Notes under the pieces: model-generated
What the model was told of the DNA's origin: nothing
What the model saw: only the letters and a program-made list of their open reading frames with translations
Database searches by the model: none
Program-made: the position numbers and the translations under genes
Assembly: GCA_017893485.1 (NCBI GenBank)
Contig: CM030361.1
Coordinates: 138,960,461-139,024,460, forward strand
Length of the DNA stretch: 64,000 bases
Source: Hemerocallis citrina
Lineage: Eukaryota > Streptophyta > Magnoliopsida > Asparagales > Asphodelaceae
Direction: 5' to 3'
In this document: piece by piece, positions 1-11,205 of the stretch
Layout: every line of letters starts with the position of its first letter
Position numbering within the stretch: position 1 is the stretch's first letter

Positions 1-609
1 GAGACGGGCTCAGCTCCCAAGAAAACACTACCTTGTCGTTTAGCGACGCTGGCAAGATCTGGGCCGTCCGATCGAGATCTTACACGAATGTCAAGGAAAA
101 AGTGATTTTTCTCTGTTTTGGGGCTCGGATGGGCACTTTCTCGGTTAGCCGACCGAGCTCTTTGATGTTGGGGCTCGGATGGGAAGAGCTCGGATTCGAT
201 TTTGACAGTTGCTCGGGTTCGGTTCGGATTTTTCCCTCGCGCGAGTGGCTCGGCTCGGATTTCCAAGCTATTCGGCGCAGCTGTATTGAGATCCACTTTT
301 CCGGTGCTACGGAGGTCCGATCGGGGCGTGTGACCCCTCGTTGCGAAGCTAATTTGAAGATCTACAACTTCTCTTTAGGAGTGGGATGAAGATTCACCCT
401 TCTTCATGGTCAGAATGGCCCCGCAACATCCTTGTCTTCATGAAGTTGAGGAGTGTTTTGGTCTTGGGGATTTTGGCAGAGGAGCTCCACTCCTAGGGGC
501 GGAGAAGATGTGCTAGGAACACCCTTGTGCTAGGAAGACCCTAGGGGCGAAGAAGGGGCGCGAGCGGCTCGGATCGCTAGTCGCTCGGCTTGGAATACCG
601 AGCGACGTG

Positions 610-877
610 GAGCGATCTGAGCCGTTGATCTCAGCGCGGATCTCGAGGCGGGCACAGTTTCCAAGAAAACACTATCTTGTCGTTTAGTGCTGCTGGAGCG
701 ATCTGAGCCGTTGATCTCAGTGCGGATCTCGAGGCGGGCACAGTTTCCAAGAAAACACTATCTTGTCATTTAGTGCTGCTGGAGCGATCTGAGCCGTTGA
801 TCTCAGCGCGGATCTCGAGGCGGGCATAATTTCCAAGAAAACACTATCTTGTCGTTTAGTGCTGCTGGAGCGATCTG
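610..877. repeat. 86-bp tandem repeat, about 3 copies
   Basis: The motif GAGCGATCTGAG recurs at 610, 696, 782 and 868, a period of exactly 86 bp. Each copy carries the segment TTTCCAAGAAAACACTATC. Copies differ at a few sites. It belongs to the array-rich part of element A. Confidence 0.85.
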
Positions 878-1009
878 AGTCGTTTGATCGAGATCTTACG
901 CGAATGTTAAGGGAAAAGTGATTTTTCTCCGTTTTGGGGCTCGGATGGGCACTTGCTCGGTTAGCCGACCGGGCTCTTTGATGTTGGGGTCGGATCGGCA
1001 CTTGCTCGG

Positions 1010-2620
1010 CATCCGAGCGAAGGGAAGAGCTCGGCTCTGGAAGAGAGCCATTTGTGAGACAAGTGTGAGAAGGAACTCTAGGAGAGAGTTGTGCTCCAAA
1101 TTTGTCGAGAAGGGGTCCGCTTTGGAGGCGAGCGGAGTGAAGAGCTTGGCTCTGGAAGAGAGCTATTTGTGAGACAAGTGTGAGGAGGAACTCTAGGAGA
1201 GAGTTGTGCTCCAAACTTGTCGAGAAGGGGTCCACTTTGGAGGCAAGCGGAGTGAAGAGCTCGGCTCTGGAAGAGAGCTATTTGTGAGACAAGTGTGAGG
1301 AGGAACTCTAGGAGAGAGTTGTGCTCCAAACTTATCGAGAAGGGGTCCGCTTTAGAGGTGAGCAGAGCAAAGAGCTCGGCTCTGGGAGAGGGCCATTTGG
1401 AAGACGAGTTTGAGGAGCAACTCTAGGGGAGAGTTGTGAGCTCCGAACTCGTTGAGAAGAGGTCCGCTTCGGAAGCGAGTGGAGTGAAGAGCTTGGCTCT
1501 AGGAGAGCCATCTGGCAAACGAGTTTGAGGAGGAACTCTAAGAGAGAGTTGTTCTTCGAACTCGTTGAGAAGAGGTCCGCTTCGGAGGCGAGCGGAGCGA
1601 AGAGCTCAGCTCTGGGAGAGAGCCATTTGGAAGACGAGTTTGAGGAGCAACTCTAGGGAAGAGTTGTGAGCTCCGAACTCGTTGAGAAGAGGTCCGCTTT
1701 AGAGGGAGCGGAGTGAAGAGCACGGTTCTGGGAGAGAGCGATCTGGAAGACGAGTTTGAGGAGCAACTCTAGGAGAAAGTTTTAGCTCCGAACTCGTTTG
1801 AGAAGAGGTCCGCCTTAGAGGTGAGCGGAGCAAAGGGCTCGGCTCTGGGAGAGAGCCATTTGGAAGACGAGTTTGAGGAGCAACTCTAGGGGAGAGCTGT
1901 GAGCTCCGAACTCGTTGAGAAGAGGTCCGCTTCGGAAGCGAGCGGAGTGAAGAGCTCGGCTCTAGGAGAGCCATCTGGCAGACGAGTTTGAGGAGGAACT
2001 CTAGGAGAGAGTTGTGCTTCGAACTCGTTGAGAAGAGATCCGCTCCGGAGGCGAGCGGAGCGAAGAGCTCAGCTCTTGGAGAAAGCCATTTGGAAGACGA
2101 GTTTGAGGAGCAACTCTAGGGGAGAGTTGTGAGCTCCGAACTCGTTGAGAAGAGGTCCGCTTTAGAGGGAGCGGAGTGAAGAGCACGGTTCTGGGAGAGA
2201 GCGATCTGGAAGACGAGTTTGAGGAGCAACTCTAAGAGAAAGTTTTAGCTCCGAACTCATTTGAGAAGAGGTCCGCCTTAGAGGTGAGCAGAGCAAAGAG
2301 CTCGGCTCTGGGAGAGAGCCATTTGGAAGACGAGTTTGAGGAGCAACTCTAGGGGAGAGTTGTGAGCTCCGAAATCGTTGAGAAGAGGTTCGCTTTAGAG
2401 GGAGCGGAGTGAAGAGCACGGTTCTGGGAGAGAGCGATCTGGAAGACGAGTTTGAGGAGCAACTCTAGAAGAGAGTTTTAGCTCCGAACTCGTTTGAGAA
2501 GAGGTCCGCCTTGGAGGTGAGCGGAGGGAAGAGCTCGGCTCTGGGAGATATCCATTCGTGAGACGAGTGAGAGGAGGAACTCTAGGAGAGAGTTGTGCTC
2601 CGAACTCGCTATTTAAATGA
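1010..2620. repeat. About 115-bp tandem array, about 13 copies
   Basis: The motif GAGAAG(A/G)GGTCCGC recurs at 1107, 1222, 1337, 1454, 1567, 1684, 1800, 1918, 2030 (as GAGAAGAGATCCGC), 2148, 2263, 2380 and 2495, with spacings of 112-118 bp. Units also share AGCTCGGCTCTGG and GAGGAGCAACTCTAG. Open frames across this stretch (both strands) are made by the repeat and are not genes. Confidence 0.9.
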
Positions 2621-2629
2621 CAGAATCAA

Positions 2630-3075
2630 CGATTGTGGGAGCAGTTCCAAATGGCGAACCACTTAAAACCCGCTGAAGAGCAAGTTATTTGAAGAGGAAT
2701 CGAGCCAAGTGTTGGACTCCGAACTCGTCGTTAGAGGGATTCAACGGTTGTGGGAGCAATTTCGAATGGCGAACCACTTCTAACCCGCTGAAGAGCAAGT
2801 TATTTGAAGAGGAATCGAGCCAAGTGTTGGACTCCGAACCATCGTTAGAGTTATTCAACGGTTGTGGGAGCAATTCCGAATGGCGAACCACTTCTAACCC
2901 GCTGAAGAGCAAGTTATTTGAAGAGGAATCGAGCCAAGTGTTGGACTCCGAACTATCGTTAGAGTTATTCAACGGTTGTGGGAGCAATTCCGAATGGCGA
3001 ACCACTTCTAACCCGCTGAAGAGCAAGTTATTTGAAGAGGAATCGAGCCAAGTGTTGGACTCCGAACTCGTTGTT
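2630..3075. repeat. 114-115-bp tandem array, about 4 copies
   Basis: The motif GGTTGTGGGAGCAA recurs at 2745, 2860 and 2974 with a partial unit on each side. Each unit contains GAATGGCGAACCACTT and GAGCCAAGTGTTGGACTCC. It is a different sequence from the adjacent array but has nearly the same period. Confidence 0.85.
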
Positions 3076-3368
3076 TAAGGTTAGTAAGTTGCGGGAGCAG
3101 CCATGTAGAAGAAGCTGGACTCCGAACCCACCATTTAAGAGAGAAGCAAGAGCAATAATTTTCAATGAAAAGATGTAAAGTTTGAAATAAACTAAGTGGC
3201 CGCTTCAATAAGGCGAGCCATTATTACATGCTATCGGCCGGGTTACAAGCATCGGCCTTATTGAAAATTAGGATCCTGCTTCTACAATAAGGTGAAGACC
3301 TCTTGGGAGGAGCTAGGAGATTCTGAGTCTTAAAGCGCGGCGTGCCCTTCGGTTCGTTTGTTGGCTCC

Positions 3369-5165
3369 TCAGGGGGAAAGCTTGGCCACCTCTTTTTGGA
3401 CGAACTTGGTCAGGTGCCCCCGCTGTATGAGTTCTTCGATCTCCTCCTTCAGAGCCCGACAATCTTCCGTGTCGTGACCGTGGTCCCTGTGAAAGTGGCA
3501 CCACTTATCCTTGTTCCTCTTCTTGCCAGGTGTATTCATTCTCGGGGGAGCACGGAGGAGCCCTTCCTTGTCCACCTCCATAAGAACTTCTGATATATTG
3601 GCAATGAGGGGGGGTGAACTTCTCAAACCGAGGAGTCGGAAGACGCTGTCCATTGCCGTCCTTCTGGGATTTTTGGGAGCCCTCTTCACTTGTGCTCTTC
3701 CGTTTGTTCCCGGAAGATGTCTCCTCAAAGCCTGGGAGATTCTCGGCTTCTTCGGTCCGAATGTACTTCTCGCTCCTAAGAAGGAGGTCGGCGAAATTAT
3801 GTGGGGGCTTCTTGGCAAGGGAGGAGCGAAGGCTAGAGTTGAGGACGTTCGATTGGAAGGCGGCCGCTGCAACAGGCTGGTCAAAGGAAGCAATGGATCT
3901 CACTTCTGCAGTGAACCTCCTCACATAGTCTCTCAACTTCTCTCCCTTCTCCTGGCGGAGTTGGAGTAACGAGATGTTAGTCTTCTCCGTGCGTCTGCTA
4001 CTCACAAAATGAGTGATGAAGAGGCTCTCGAATTGCTCGAAGGAGAATATGGAAGACGGGGCGAGGCGGGAGTACCACTCCCGAGCCGAACTCTTAAGAG
4101 TGGCGGGGAAGGTTTTGCACAGCAAAGCATCGGAAGCTTGGTGGATTAGCATGAGGGTCTTAAAGCTTTCGATGTGGTCCACAAGGTCCGACTCCCCCGA
4201 GTAAGTTTCGAACTTCGGGGGTTCGAAACCTCTTGGGATAGGAGCTTCCATGATGGTCCGGGAGAAGGGAGGTCTGCTCGGGCAGATGGTCCTTCCTCTT
4301 AACTCCTCATCCTTGTCTATTCGGCCGATGCGCCTCTCCATCTCGTGGAGACGGCGGTAGAGAGCATCGTCCCTTCGATGATAGTCAAACGAGCCTCTAG
4401 ACTCGTCTTCATAGGAAGGGGAGCGACGACGGTAGCTCTGGGAGCGGCAAGGGCTAGACATGCGCTGTTGGTTGCTAGGAGCCGAAGGAGGAGTTATGGA
4501 CCGATGGTGAGGACTTTGGACCCGTGGAGGGGTAGGAGCCCTCTGAGCATTGTTATTGTTGGGTCGGAGGTTGAGGGCTTGCAACACCGTTGCTTGGAAC
4601 TGCTGGAACTCGGCACGGGTGATGGGTGCCTCATCGTTCCTCGGATGTTGTCGACCGGCAGGGGAATGAGGTCTTCTCCTATGGTGTTCGGGGGACTCTT
4701 TCATCCCTCTTCGGGTAGGGGACCTTCTATAGTCTCGGCGGTGAGGAGATCGCTCATCCGGACGCTGTTGGTGGGAGGCTCCCTCTCGGGCCCGCTTTCG
4801 CCCAGACGGCAGCGAAGATCCTCATCCTTCTGCCGATTGAGGATGGTATTGCGGAGGTCGGAAACTCAAGGATTGTGGGAGGCCATGGAATCCGAAGAGG
4901 CATTGTGTACCGAAATGCGGTCCTGATGGAGGGGTTGCTTCTGCGGGTTGGGACGCGAAGCCCCCGCACCGGCATTCTAAGGACCGGCGGGACCCTTAGG
5001 GGGTTGCTGATTTTGAAGAGGAGGCTGATCTTGTTGAAGAGGGTCTTCCGCTTGGAGAGGAAGTTGCCCCTGCTGCTGAGCGGGTTGGATGGGGACTACC
5101 TCTTGCTGATCAACGGGATTGGGTCCACGGTTGGACCCTCTGGATCTTACTTTCCTGGGAGGCAT
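3369..5165 (-). pseudogene. Element A gag, decayed
   Basis: The product would be the retrotransposon capsid/nucleocapsid polyprotein. A start at 5165 (MPPRKVRSRG) begins a proline- and glutamine-rich N-terminus that hits a stop at 4977. The main open stretch, 4704-3505, holds an Arg/Pro-rich region, the sequence PRGFEPPKFETYSGESD and the conserved gag core (EWYSRLAPSSIFSFEQFE, then REKGEKLRDYVRRFTAEV). Near 3607-3613 there is a run of seven G on the plus strand where the frame shifts. The tail then continues in another frame to 3369 with the zinc-binding-like motif CHFHRDHGHDTEDC. Element B reads the same region in one frame, which supports an indel in the G run. No protease follows. Confidence 0.75.
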
Positions 5166-5220
5166 GGCTGGAGGAGATCTGACCAACGGGAGGAGGGGAG
5201 GCTGCTATTCGTATGTTTCT

Positions 5221-5236
5221 CACAGACGGTGCCAAT
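5221..5236 (-). other. Element A primer binding site
   Basis: Minus-strand ATTGGCACCGTCTGTG sits one base inside the LTR. The same motif lies at this place in D and, as TTGGCGCCGTCTGTGGGA, in B. I do not assign the primer tRNA. Confidence 0.7.
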
Positions 5237-5237
5237 C

Positions 5238-5860
5238 TGTTGCCGCTAAATTTGGTGTGGGGGCCAACAGATAGAATTTGTGGGTTCGTGAAAAAATCTG
5301 AATAGCGAATCCAAACCTGTTCGTCGGAATTGGGCTGTTGACTCCCGCCGTTCACCTGCAAGGAAGTGCGATACACTGGGGTTGATCCCGGCGACGCACC
5401 CTCCGACGCTCTTGTCAGTAACCAGTGATATGATTAAGAAAGAGCTTTAATTGGAAAAAGAGTGATTAACCTGTAACAGTGGTCGGTGGGGGGTATTTAT
5501 AGTCGCCGTTGGGATCAGATTAGGAATGTGATTCCTGTGATCTGATAAGGCGTAAAATTCTCGTAATCAGATTAGGAATGTAATCCCTTAATTCCCGGTG
5601 AGAGGATAGTCGCGAATCAGGCCTGTTGATTTGGTTCAATCAGAGACCCTAATTCTATCCTGTCGGACTGGGTTTGTATCGGGTCGGGACCCGTACCCAG
5701 TTGAGGTGGATCCGTTCGCGGGTTATTGGATCTGTGAGAAGGAGACCCAGTACCCGCTTCAGACCCGTTAGTAGGTGAAATCACCGTTTTACCCCTGAGC
5801 TTTAAGATTCGTCTCCGATGTGAACGGTTCCGATTTAATCCTATTTTTAGCCATATCACA
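5238..5860 (-). repeat. Element A 5' LTR
   Basis: The LTR starts TGTTGCCGC next to the primer binding site and I place its outer end at CCATATCACA. Length is about 623 bp, near the 570-577 bp of the LTRs of C and D. On the minus strand a TATAAATA box lies at 5501-5494. The outer border is uncertain because the second LTR is not in the window. Confidence 0.6.
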
Positions 5861-6094
5861 ACCTTATCATCAACAAAATATATTTGTTTCACCAATTTGC
5901 TGCAAGTGCAAGGGCTTTAAGCCTTTGATTGATATGACACCAAAATCATTCTTATTGCTAACAGAACTCAAACACGAAAATGACTCCATATATTACATAA
6001 GAAGCAGAGTAACATAAAAACTATGCATACACATACGCCGAAAGTTACTGACAAACAGAGTTACACGCCATGGACTTTCAAGCAAAGATCTTAC

Positions 6095-7015
6095 TCATGG
6101 ATGAAGGAGATAAAGTGAAGGGGTGTCCCTCTTCACAACCGTGACTGGGCATGCACCATTGTTCATCACATAGTTGCTGACGCTGCCCATAATAACCTTG
6201 CAAAGAGCGAAAAAACCAAACAAAACACAAAGAAAGATTTCTTCAAATTAGAAACTAGAAATTGCATGTTTTAATTAGGCTCTGAATTTCCAGGTTACGC
6301 TTAAGTCTATAGTTGAGCTTGATTGGTACTATTTGTACATTTAACACTTTAGATCAGATAGACTTTAGTTTTAGTTCACTCCGAATCTACTTAAACCTAA
6401 TACGTAGATATTGCCAGTCAGTGTACATTTCAGAAATTGTAGCTTTACCTTCAAGCCTTAATACCGATAATTTTGTCTGAAATAGATAAAACCCAACATT
6501 ATACATGAATAGCCTTAGTTTTTAGTAGATTAGAAAAAAAATGTATTAGATTGAAATCGAGCATCTGTATGAACACTTTGGCTTTATTGACATAGGGCCA
6601 AATCACCATGTCTTGACAAAACTATGGAGTTTGAAGGTACGAGAATGAAGATGGTGCGTGTTTGTAAATAATAATAGGCAGTGTATTTAACCTCTTGAGT
6701 TTTCCGAGGCCCCTATTGCCGACAATGAGACAGCTCAAAGGAAACTCGTTGAAGGCTTCGCAAATCTTTTCGCGTGCATCTCCCCAGTAGATTTTCATGA
6801 TGACAACAATCTGCGATAACACAAATACGGGAAAGATAAATATTATTGGCAATTAAATAATTGGCATTGAAATTTTGAAAGGTTAAGCAAATTTCAATAA
6901 TAGACAACCTCCTTTTCCCTTGCAATGGTGTTCAACATATCAATCTCCATTTCAGTTGCATTATTGAAACTTTGATACCGAATATAAATTTCGCTCTCCA
7001 CAGCAAAGGAAAATA
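6095..7015 (-). pseudogene. Universal stress protein (USP-A family) gene remnant
   Basis: Three exons can be read on the minus strand. Exon 7015-6909 follows an acceptor TTCTTCTCAG and encodes a segment with EMEIDMLNTIAREKE. Exon 6810-6692 follows TATCGCAG and encodes IYWGDAREKICEAF and IVGNRGLGKLKR. Exon 6196-6095 encodes VIMGSVSNYVMNNGACPVTV and ends at a stop. The WGDARE and G(S/N)RGLG...GSVSNYV...CPVTVVK motifs are the nucleotide-binding core of plant USP-A proteins. The first two exons join in phase. The last two join only with a one-base shift (AAGAG|GT... to GCAAG|GTTATT), which breaks the frame. The N-terminal exon with the usual GMDFS motif was not found, so I call it a pseudogene. 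Confidence 0.7.
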
Positions 7016-8900
7016 CTGAGAAGAATAGTTAAAATTGAAGTTATTTGTTGTGTGATGAGTTTGTGTATTATTTGGATGAATAATTAGATGGAAGTTTAGT
7101 TAACATGAGGATAGCTCGACGAAGTTTATTATCGTATTCATTTTACCTGTTACAAACATTGCTTACACAACATCTTGAGTTTACAGTCTTGTTTTTTGTT
7201 GATGGTATTGCAATATTATAATTCTTCCTTCCCCGCTTGTCTTGAGCTTACACAACATCAAGATTACATAGAGCAAATCTTTATATATATGAAGAAAAAA
7301 ATTCAAATATGAAGAAAGCAGGTTTTGAGAGTGCGTCATGATTTTGATTTATAGAATTCCAAACTTACCAATATTCATTATATACGAATTTGTAATCTAA
7401 TTTTAGTAGTTTCTTTATCTCTTTATTTAATCATATTAGGCATTAATGATATTATTACTCAAAATTTATGTCTTGGATTTGCCTATATATAGTTTTCCTG
7501 AATTTCTAGAATTTTTAGATATTTAACGATATTTCGAATTTTGTGGTACTTTTTCAAAACAAAATCCACAACTGCATCCATGGCCACATATGCGGACAGG
7601 GAACACATAATTCTACATACCACCTTCTATAACATTGAAACCAATGCAAACACATGTTTGTACATGCAACCAAGTCACCGAACATGCACGCAAATTAAAA
7701 TCTTCATGCATACAAATATTTTCCCCGTGATGTCCATCTCTATTTTCCGTACTCATTCAAAATTGATGGCAATTTCTATGCCCTAAAAAACATAAATGAT
7801 ACTTTTTTTTACTGTCATCACAAAGGTCAACTACACACCAATTACCTACAATACATAACCATATAGATAGTTTCTACATATCCACAGCACATCTGTACAG
7901 TTAAACAAAACAATGTCTTTTATCTATAAATCTTTCTGAACATTGTCATGTTAAAGGCCAAAGTATAACATCCATTAATCAAAAAATTCAACTAAAACCT
8001 ACATGAAATAAAAATATTTAATCTCGATTTGATAATTAGATAGTCCTAATTCCTACTTACCAAGAATCCAAAAATAACCAAAGAAATTCCATCCTTCTTC
8101 CACGAATCCCAATTTCAGTTTCCACGATAAATTAGGTAACGAGAATTAGGGTTTCGCAAATCTACTTCTCGAATTCTACATTATTAAATAAAAAGCAAAC
8201 CCTTCACGATCTAAACCAAATCAAACCCCCCAAAAAAGGCAAAAAAATCATGAAAAAAATGGTATCGAAGAAAAGAGTAGATACCTGAAACGGATTGAAG
8301 AAGAAACCCTAATTTGCGTCAAAGAAGAAAGTAAGATTTTGGGGGTGAATAGAAATATTAGGAGGAAAATGCGGGGTATTAGGAACCCTAAAATCTTACT
8401 TAAAACCGGATGCTTGTATTCTGCTCAAGTCTAATTAAGTTGATACATATATGTCAACTGCTACTATAGAAGCAAAACTCCATTGCAGACCAACTAAAAT
8501 ACTACATAGTGCATTTAAAGTGCAGTGTAGCCAAATGGAGATATGTTTAATATAAATAATCACCATTAATTAAACTACATTTACAAATATTTGTTAACCT
8601 GATATTAATGCCAAATTCCTGACCACATTTTGATTAACTACCCTAGTCGTCGAAGTAATATAAAAAAAGGGAAACATGATGCAACTTATTACATGATTAG
8701 GTTCAAAATTCAAGTAACTCTAAATTACTAAATGAAAAATCTAATGTTAAAATTTGCTTCATTTTACTCGCAAACACCAGATTAATGAACCAATCTACGA
8801 AATACAACAGAACCTAATCTCCAAATGTTCCAAATTACCAAAAGCCCATATCTAGAACTATAAATAACAAAATCATTATCAGTACAAAATCTACAAAATT
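7016..8900. other. AT-rich spacer; possible leader exon of the stress-protein gene
   Basis: No convincing protein-coding exon is seen. On the minus strand, around 8400-8287, there is a 5'-UTR-like stretch (TTAGGGTTTCTTCTTC, then TTTCAG followed by GTATCT) that could be an untranslated first exon of the stress-protein gene downstream. This is weak evidence. Confidence 0.35.
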
Positions 8901-9267
8901 AAGAGAATATAGAGGTTTATATGCAAAAAAGGACCTTGTTGAAAGGACTTAATCGAGCAATGGCCGAAGATGAGATACCAGCAGACCCAAATCCGAGATG
9001 GTGGCTCCGATGGAAGAAGAGGACGACTGGTTCGAATCAAGAGCCCCAAATCCTTCGCCTTGTGCTTCAGATGGTGCATCTTTCAAGTCCTATTTGAGTC
9101 GAAGATTCTCTTTATTAACAGAGATTGTGAATTTTGGTGGTAGGGTTAGTGTTTGGGGGACCACAGGGATTGGGGGTTTTGGACTGGCAAGGGATTTTAT
9201 GGAGAGATCGAGATAGAGGAATTTGGAGCGGTTAGGGTTAGGGTTTCGATAGAGATCAGAATTTGCA

Positions 9268-9293
9268 GGGGGGGGGGGGGGGGGGGGGGGGGG
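9268..9293. repeat. Run of 26 G next to telo-box sequence
   Basis: An uninterrupted G26 run lies about 35 bp from GGTTAGGGTTAGGG (minus strand AACCCTAACCCTAACC), a telo-box-like motif common in plant promoters and leaders. Open frames with poly-Gly or poly-Pro here are produced by the run. The region 8900-9430 looks transcribed (UTR-like on the minus strand) but I cannot name a gene. Confidence 0.8.
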
Positions 9294-9429
9294 AGAGAAG
9301 AGATCGAGAGAGAACAGGTGGAAGGGATAGCTATTAGTAATTTTAGTTAGAGAAATATATGAGTATTTTGGATGGCTGAGATTTGATTTAGAAATACAAG
9401 ATTTATGGTTCAGATCTGCTCTAGACATA

Positions 9430-10328
9430 TTTATATTGAATGGTTGAGATTTGATCTAGAAATATGATCTATGGTCCAGATCTACTCTGGACAGATTTAT
9501 TATGGCTTTTATAATAGATTATAGATTTTGATTTTTTAATAAAATTGCACGTAGTACACGTGTTATTTAAATAGGAATTCCTACTTTTCTCTCCTTTCTC
9601 TATTTTAAAATAAAGAAAGTTTCCCTATTTCAAAATAAAGAAAGGGGAGTGGGGTAGACTCTCTCTCTCTTATATGATGGCATGAACCCTACGAATTTAA
9701 TTGTATTTGTAGTTTTAGCTAAATATATGGTGGTAATTATTAGTGTCGTGATTGAAGGTTTTTTTTTTTCTAAAAATTTGGTTATGGTTTCTAGATGACT
9801 TATTATGCTTAACAGATGTAAAGAAAAAGTATAATTTCATATCCTAAGCCAAAATAGTTTAGTTGGCTTCTTATCATCTTCATTTGTTTATATTGTATTA
9901 CTAAATTTGCCCGTGGATATGTTTCTATGGCACGTCTTCGGAACGATACAACATATGAAAAGTCTTGTAAGTGGTAAAACAATAATTATGTAGCTCAAGT
10001 TTGAATAGTATGACAATAATTAGCTGTAAATAAAAATCCATGTTTCCATTAGTATATGTTGAAAAATAATTATAAATGGGGTGTAAAATCCAACTTCTTA
10101 GAACTTTGAGAGTTAAAAAGTGATGAAATTTAATTGTTGATAAGATATTTGCTATTTTCAATGAGATGTTTGTTATTTTCAAAGTAACATGAGCAATAAA
10201 AAAAAACATAAAAAATCTAAAAATTTACAAACTTGAAATCTGAAAATCTAAATTTTTAAATAAATAGAGAGAGTGAGAAAGGGAGAGAGAAAGAGAGAAA
10301 TATGAAAAAGTAAAGAAAGAGGAGATAG
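9430..10328. other. AT-rich spacer without recognised gene
   Basis: Low-complexity AT-rich DNA with short GA and CT tracts (near 9660 and 10265). Nothing coding is supported. Confidence 0.6.
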
Positions 10329-10333
10329 ATAGT
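10329..10333. other. Element B target-site duplication, left (ATAGT)
   Basis: ATAGT directly precedes the left LTR and is repeated at 19826-19830 directly after the right LTR. A 5-bp duplication is what Ty3/gypsy integrase makes. Confidence 0.95.
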
Positions 10334-11125
10334 TGTGATAGGGTAAAAATGGCCTGAGGCCCAACCAGGGCCCAATACAATTCTCACTCAAAAAGGTAAA
10401 AATAGCTATCTAGCTCGGCCCCGAACCACTTCAGGGTCGGCGCCGAACCTCATGTTTGCCCTCACAGTACTGGCCTCCTCGTGCCGACGAGCCTCGGTAG
10501 TCCTCGGAGTCCGACCCGTGACAGTGCCACAGGCCGCCCCCCCTCTCTGGCGAAGCAGAAGGATGACCTGGCGCAGCCTAGGCCCTCCGATCCCCCCAGA
10601 AGAACAGGAGACCCACGATCAGCCACGTCGGCTCCAAATACCACCAAGGGTTTCGCCACGTCAGCCCTATACCACTCCTGGTATTGCCACGTCTGCCCTA
10701 AACCCCCTGGGCCTGCTGCCACGTCAGGCCCACGGGCCTTCGGATCCAGACCCGGCCCCCAAAGGGAACCAAACCCGGTTGGGATCCTCTATAAATACTA
10801 GACCCACACCCCCCTCTTGAGGTGATCAATCTTTTGCCACTAAAATATACCTAGTTATTGCTACTCTCTCACAGAGACTGACTAGATCGTCGGAGGGTCC
10901 GCCACCGGGATAAACCCCGGTGTTTCAGGACCGTTTGCAGGTACACAAGACCTCGGATCCGACCCCTCAGATCCGAGCCCAGACTTCAACATCATTCCGA
11001 GCTCATCGTAGGTTCCAGAAGGTCAACCGAAGATCGGCAGACGAGCAGCATTCTCCTTCAAATACAAATCGAGTCCGAACTCACACCTGGTGCATCCACA
11101 CGTCTCCCAGAAATAAACCGCATCA
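10334..11125 (+). repeat. Element B 5' LTR
   Basis: 792 bp, starting TGTGATAGGG and ending AACCGCATCA. A TATAAATA box lies at 10790. It matches the right LTR at all but five sites (10623, 10686, 10760, 10922, 10935 against the same positions plus 8,700); all five are transitions. Confidence 0.97.
10790..10797 (+). promoter_or_regulatory. TATA box of element B 5' LTR
   Basis: TATAAATA within the LTR, in the GC-richer context expected at the U3/R border. It is copied in the right LTR at 19490. Confidence 0.7.
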
Positions 11126-11126
11126 G

Positions 11127-11144
11127 GTTGGCGCCGTCTGTGGG
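11127..11144 (+). other. Element B primer binding site
   Basis: GTTGGCGCCGTCTGTGGG begins one base after the LTR end. The same motif is seen, with one change, in elements A and D. Confidence 0.8.
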
Positions 11145-11205
11145 AAAACTGCTTCAGAAGCCGATCCGAGCCAGACCCTCAAGGGGCCTCGACAACCGAA
11201 TCCTC

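Larger units (their letters stand above)
1..5860 (-). mobile_element. Element A: truncated Tat-like Ty3/gypsy element
   Basis: Read on the minus strand, the element runs 5' LTR (right), primer binding site, gag, tandem arrays, and then leaves the window at position 1. The gag is of the same type as in elements B and D (central domain with EWYSRL, and the C-terminal CHFHRDHGHDTEDC motif). No protease, RT or integrase is seen after gag; the tandem arrays start directly. It therefore looks like a non-autonomous gag-plus-array derivative. The 3' LTR and any accessory genes would lie outside the window. Classification as Tat-like is by similarity to element D, which has the dual RNase H of Tat elements. 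Confidence 0.75.

Noticed and set aside
4345..4926. 193-residue plus-strand frame
   Set aside because: It is the opposite-strand shadow of the Arg-rich gag of element A.
7541..7786. 81-residue plus-strand frame
   Set aside because: AT-rich spacer, no domain, no splice or promoter context.
8998..9428. Overlapping frames with poly-Gly or poly-Pro
   Set aside because: They are created by the G26 run; the segment is UTR-like at best.
10452..10820. Open frames of 86-122 residues repeated at 19152-19520
   Set aside because: They lie wholly in the two LTRs of element B and are repeated because the LTRs are.
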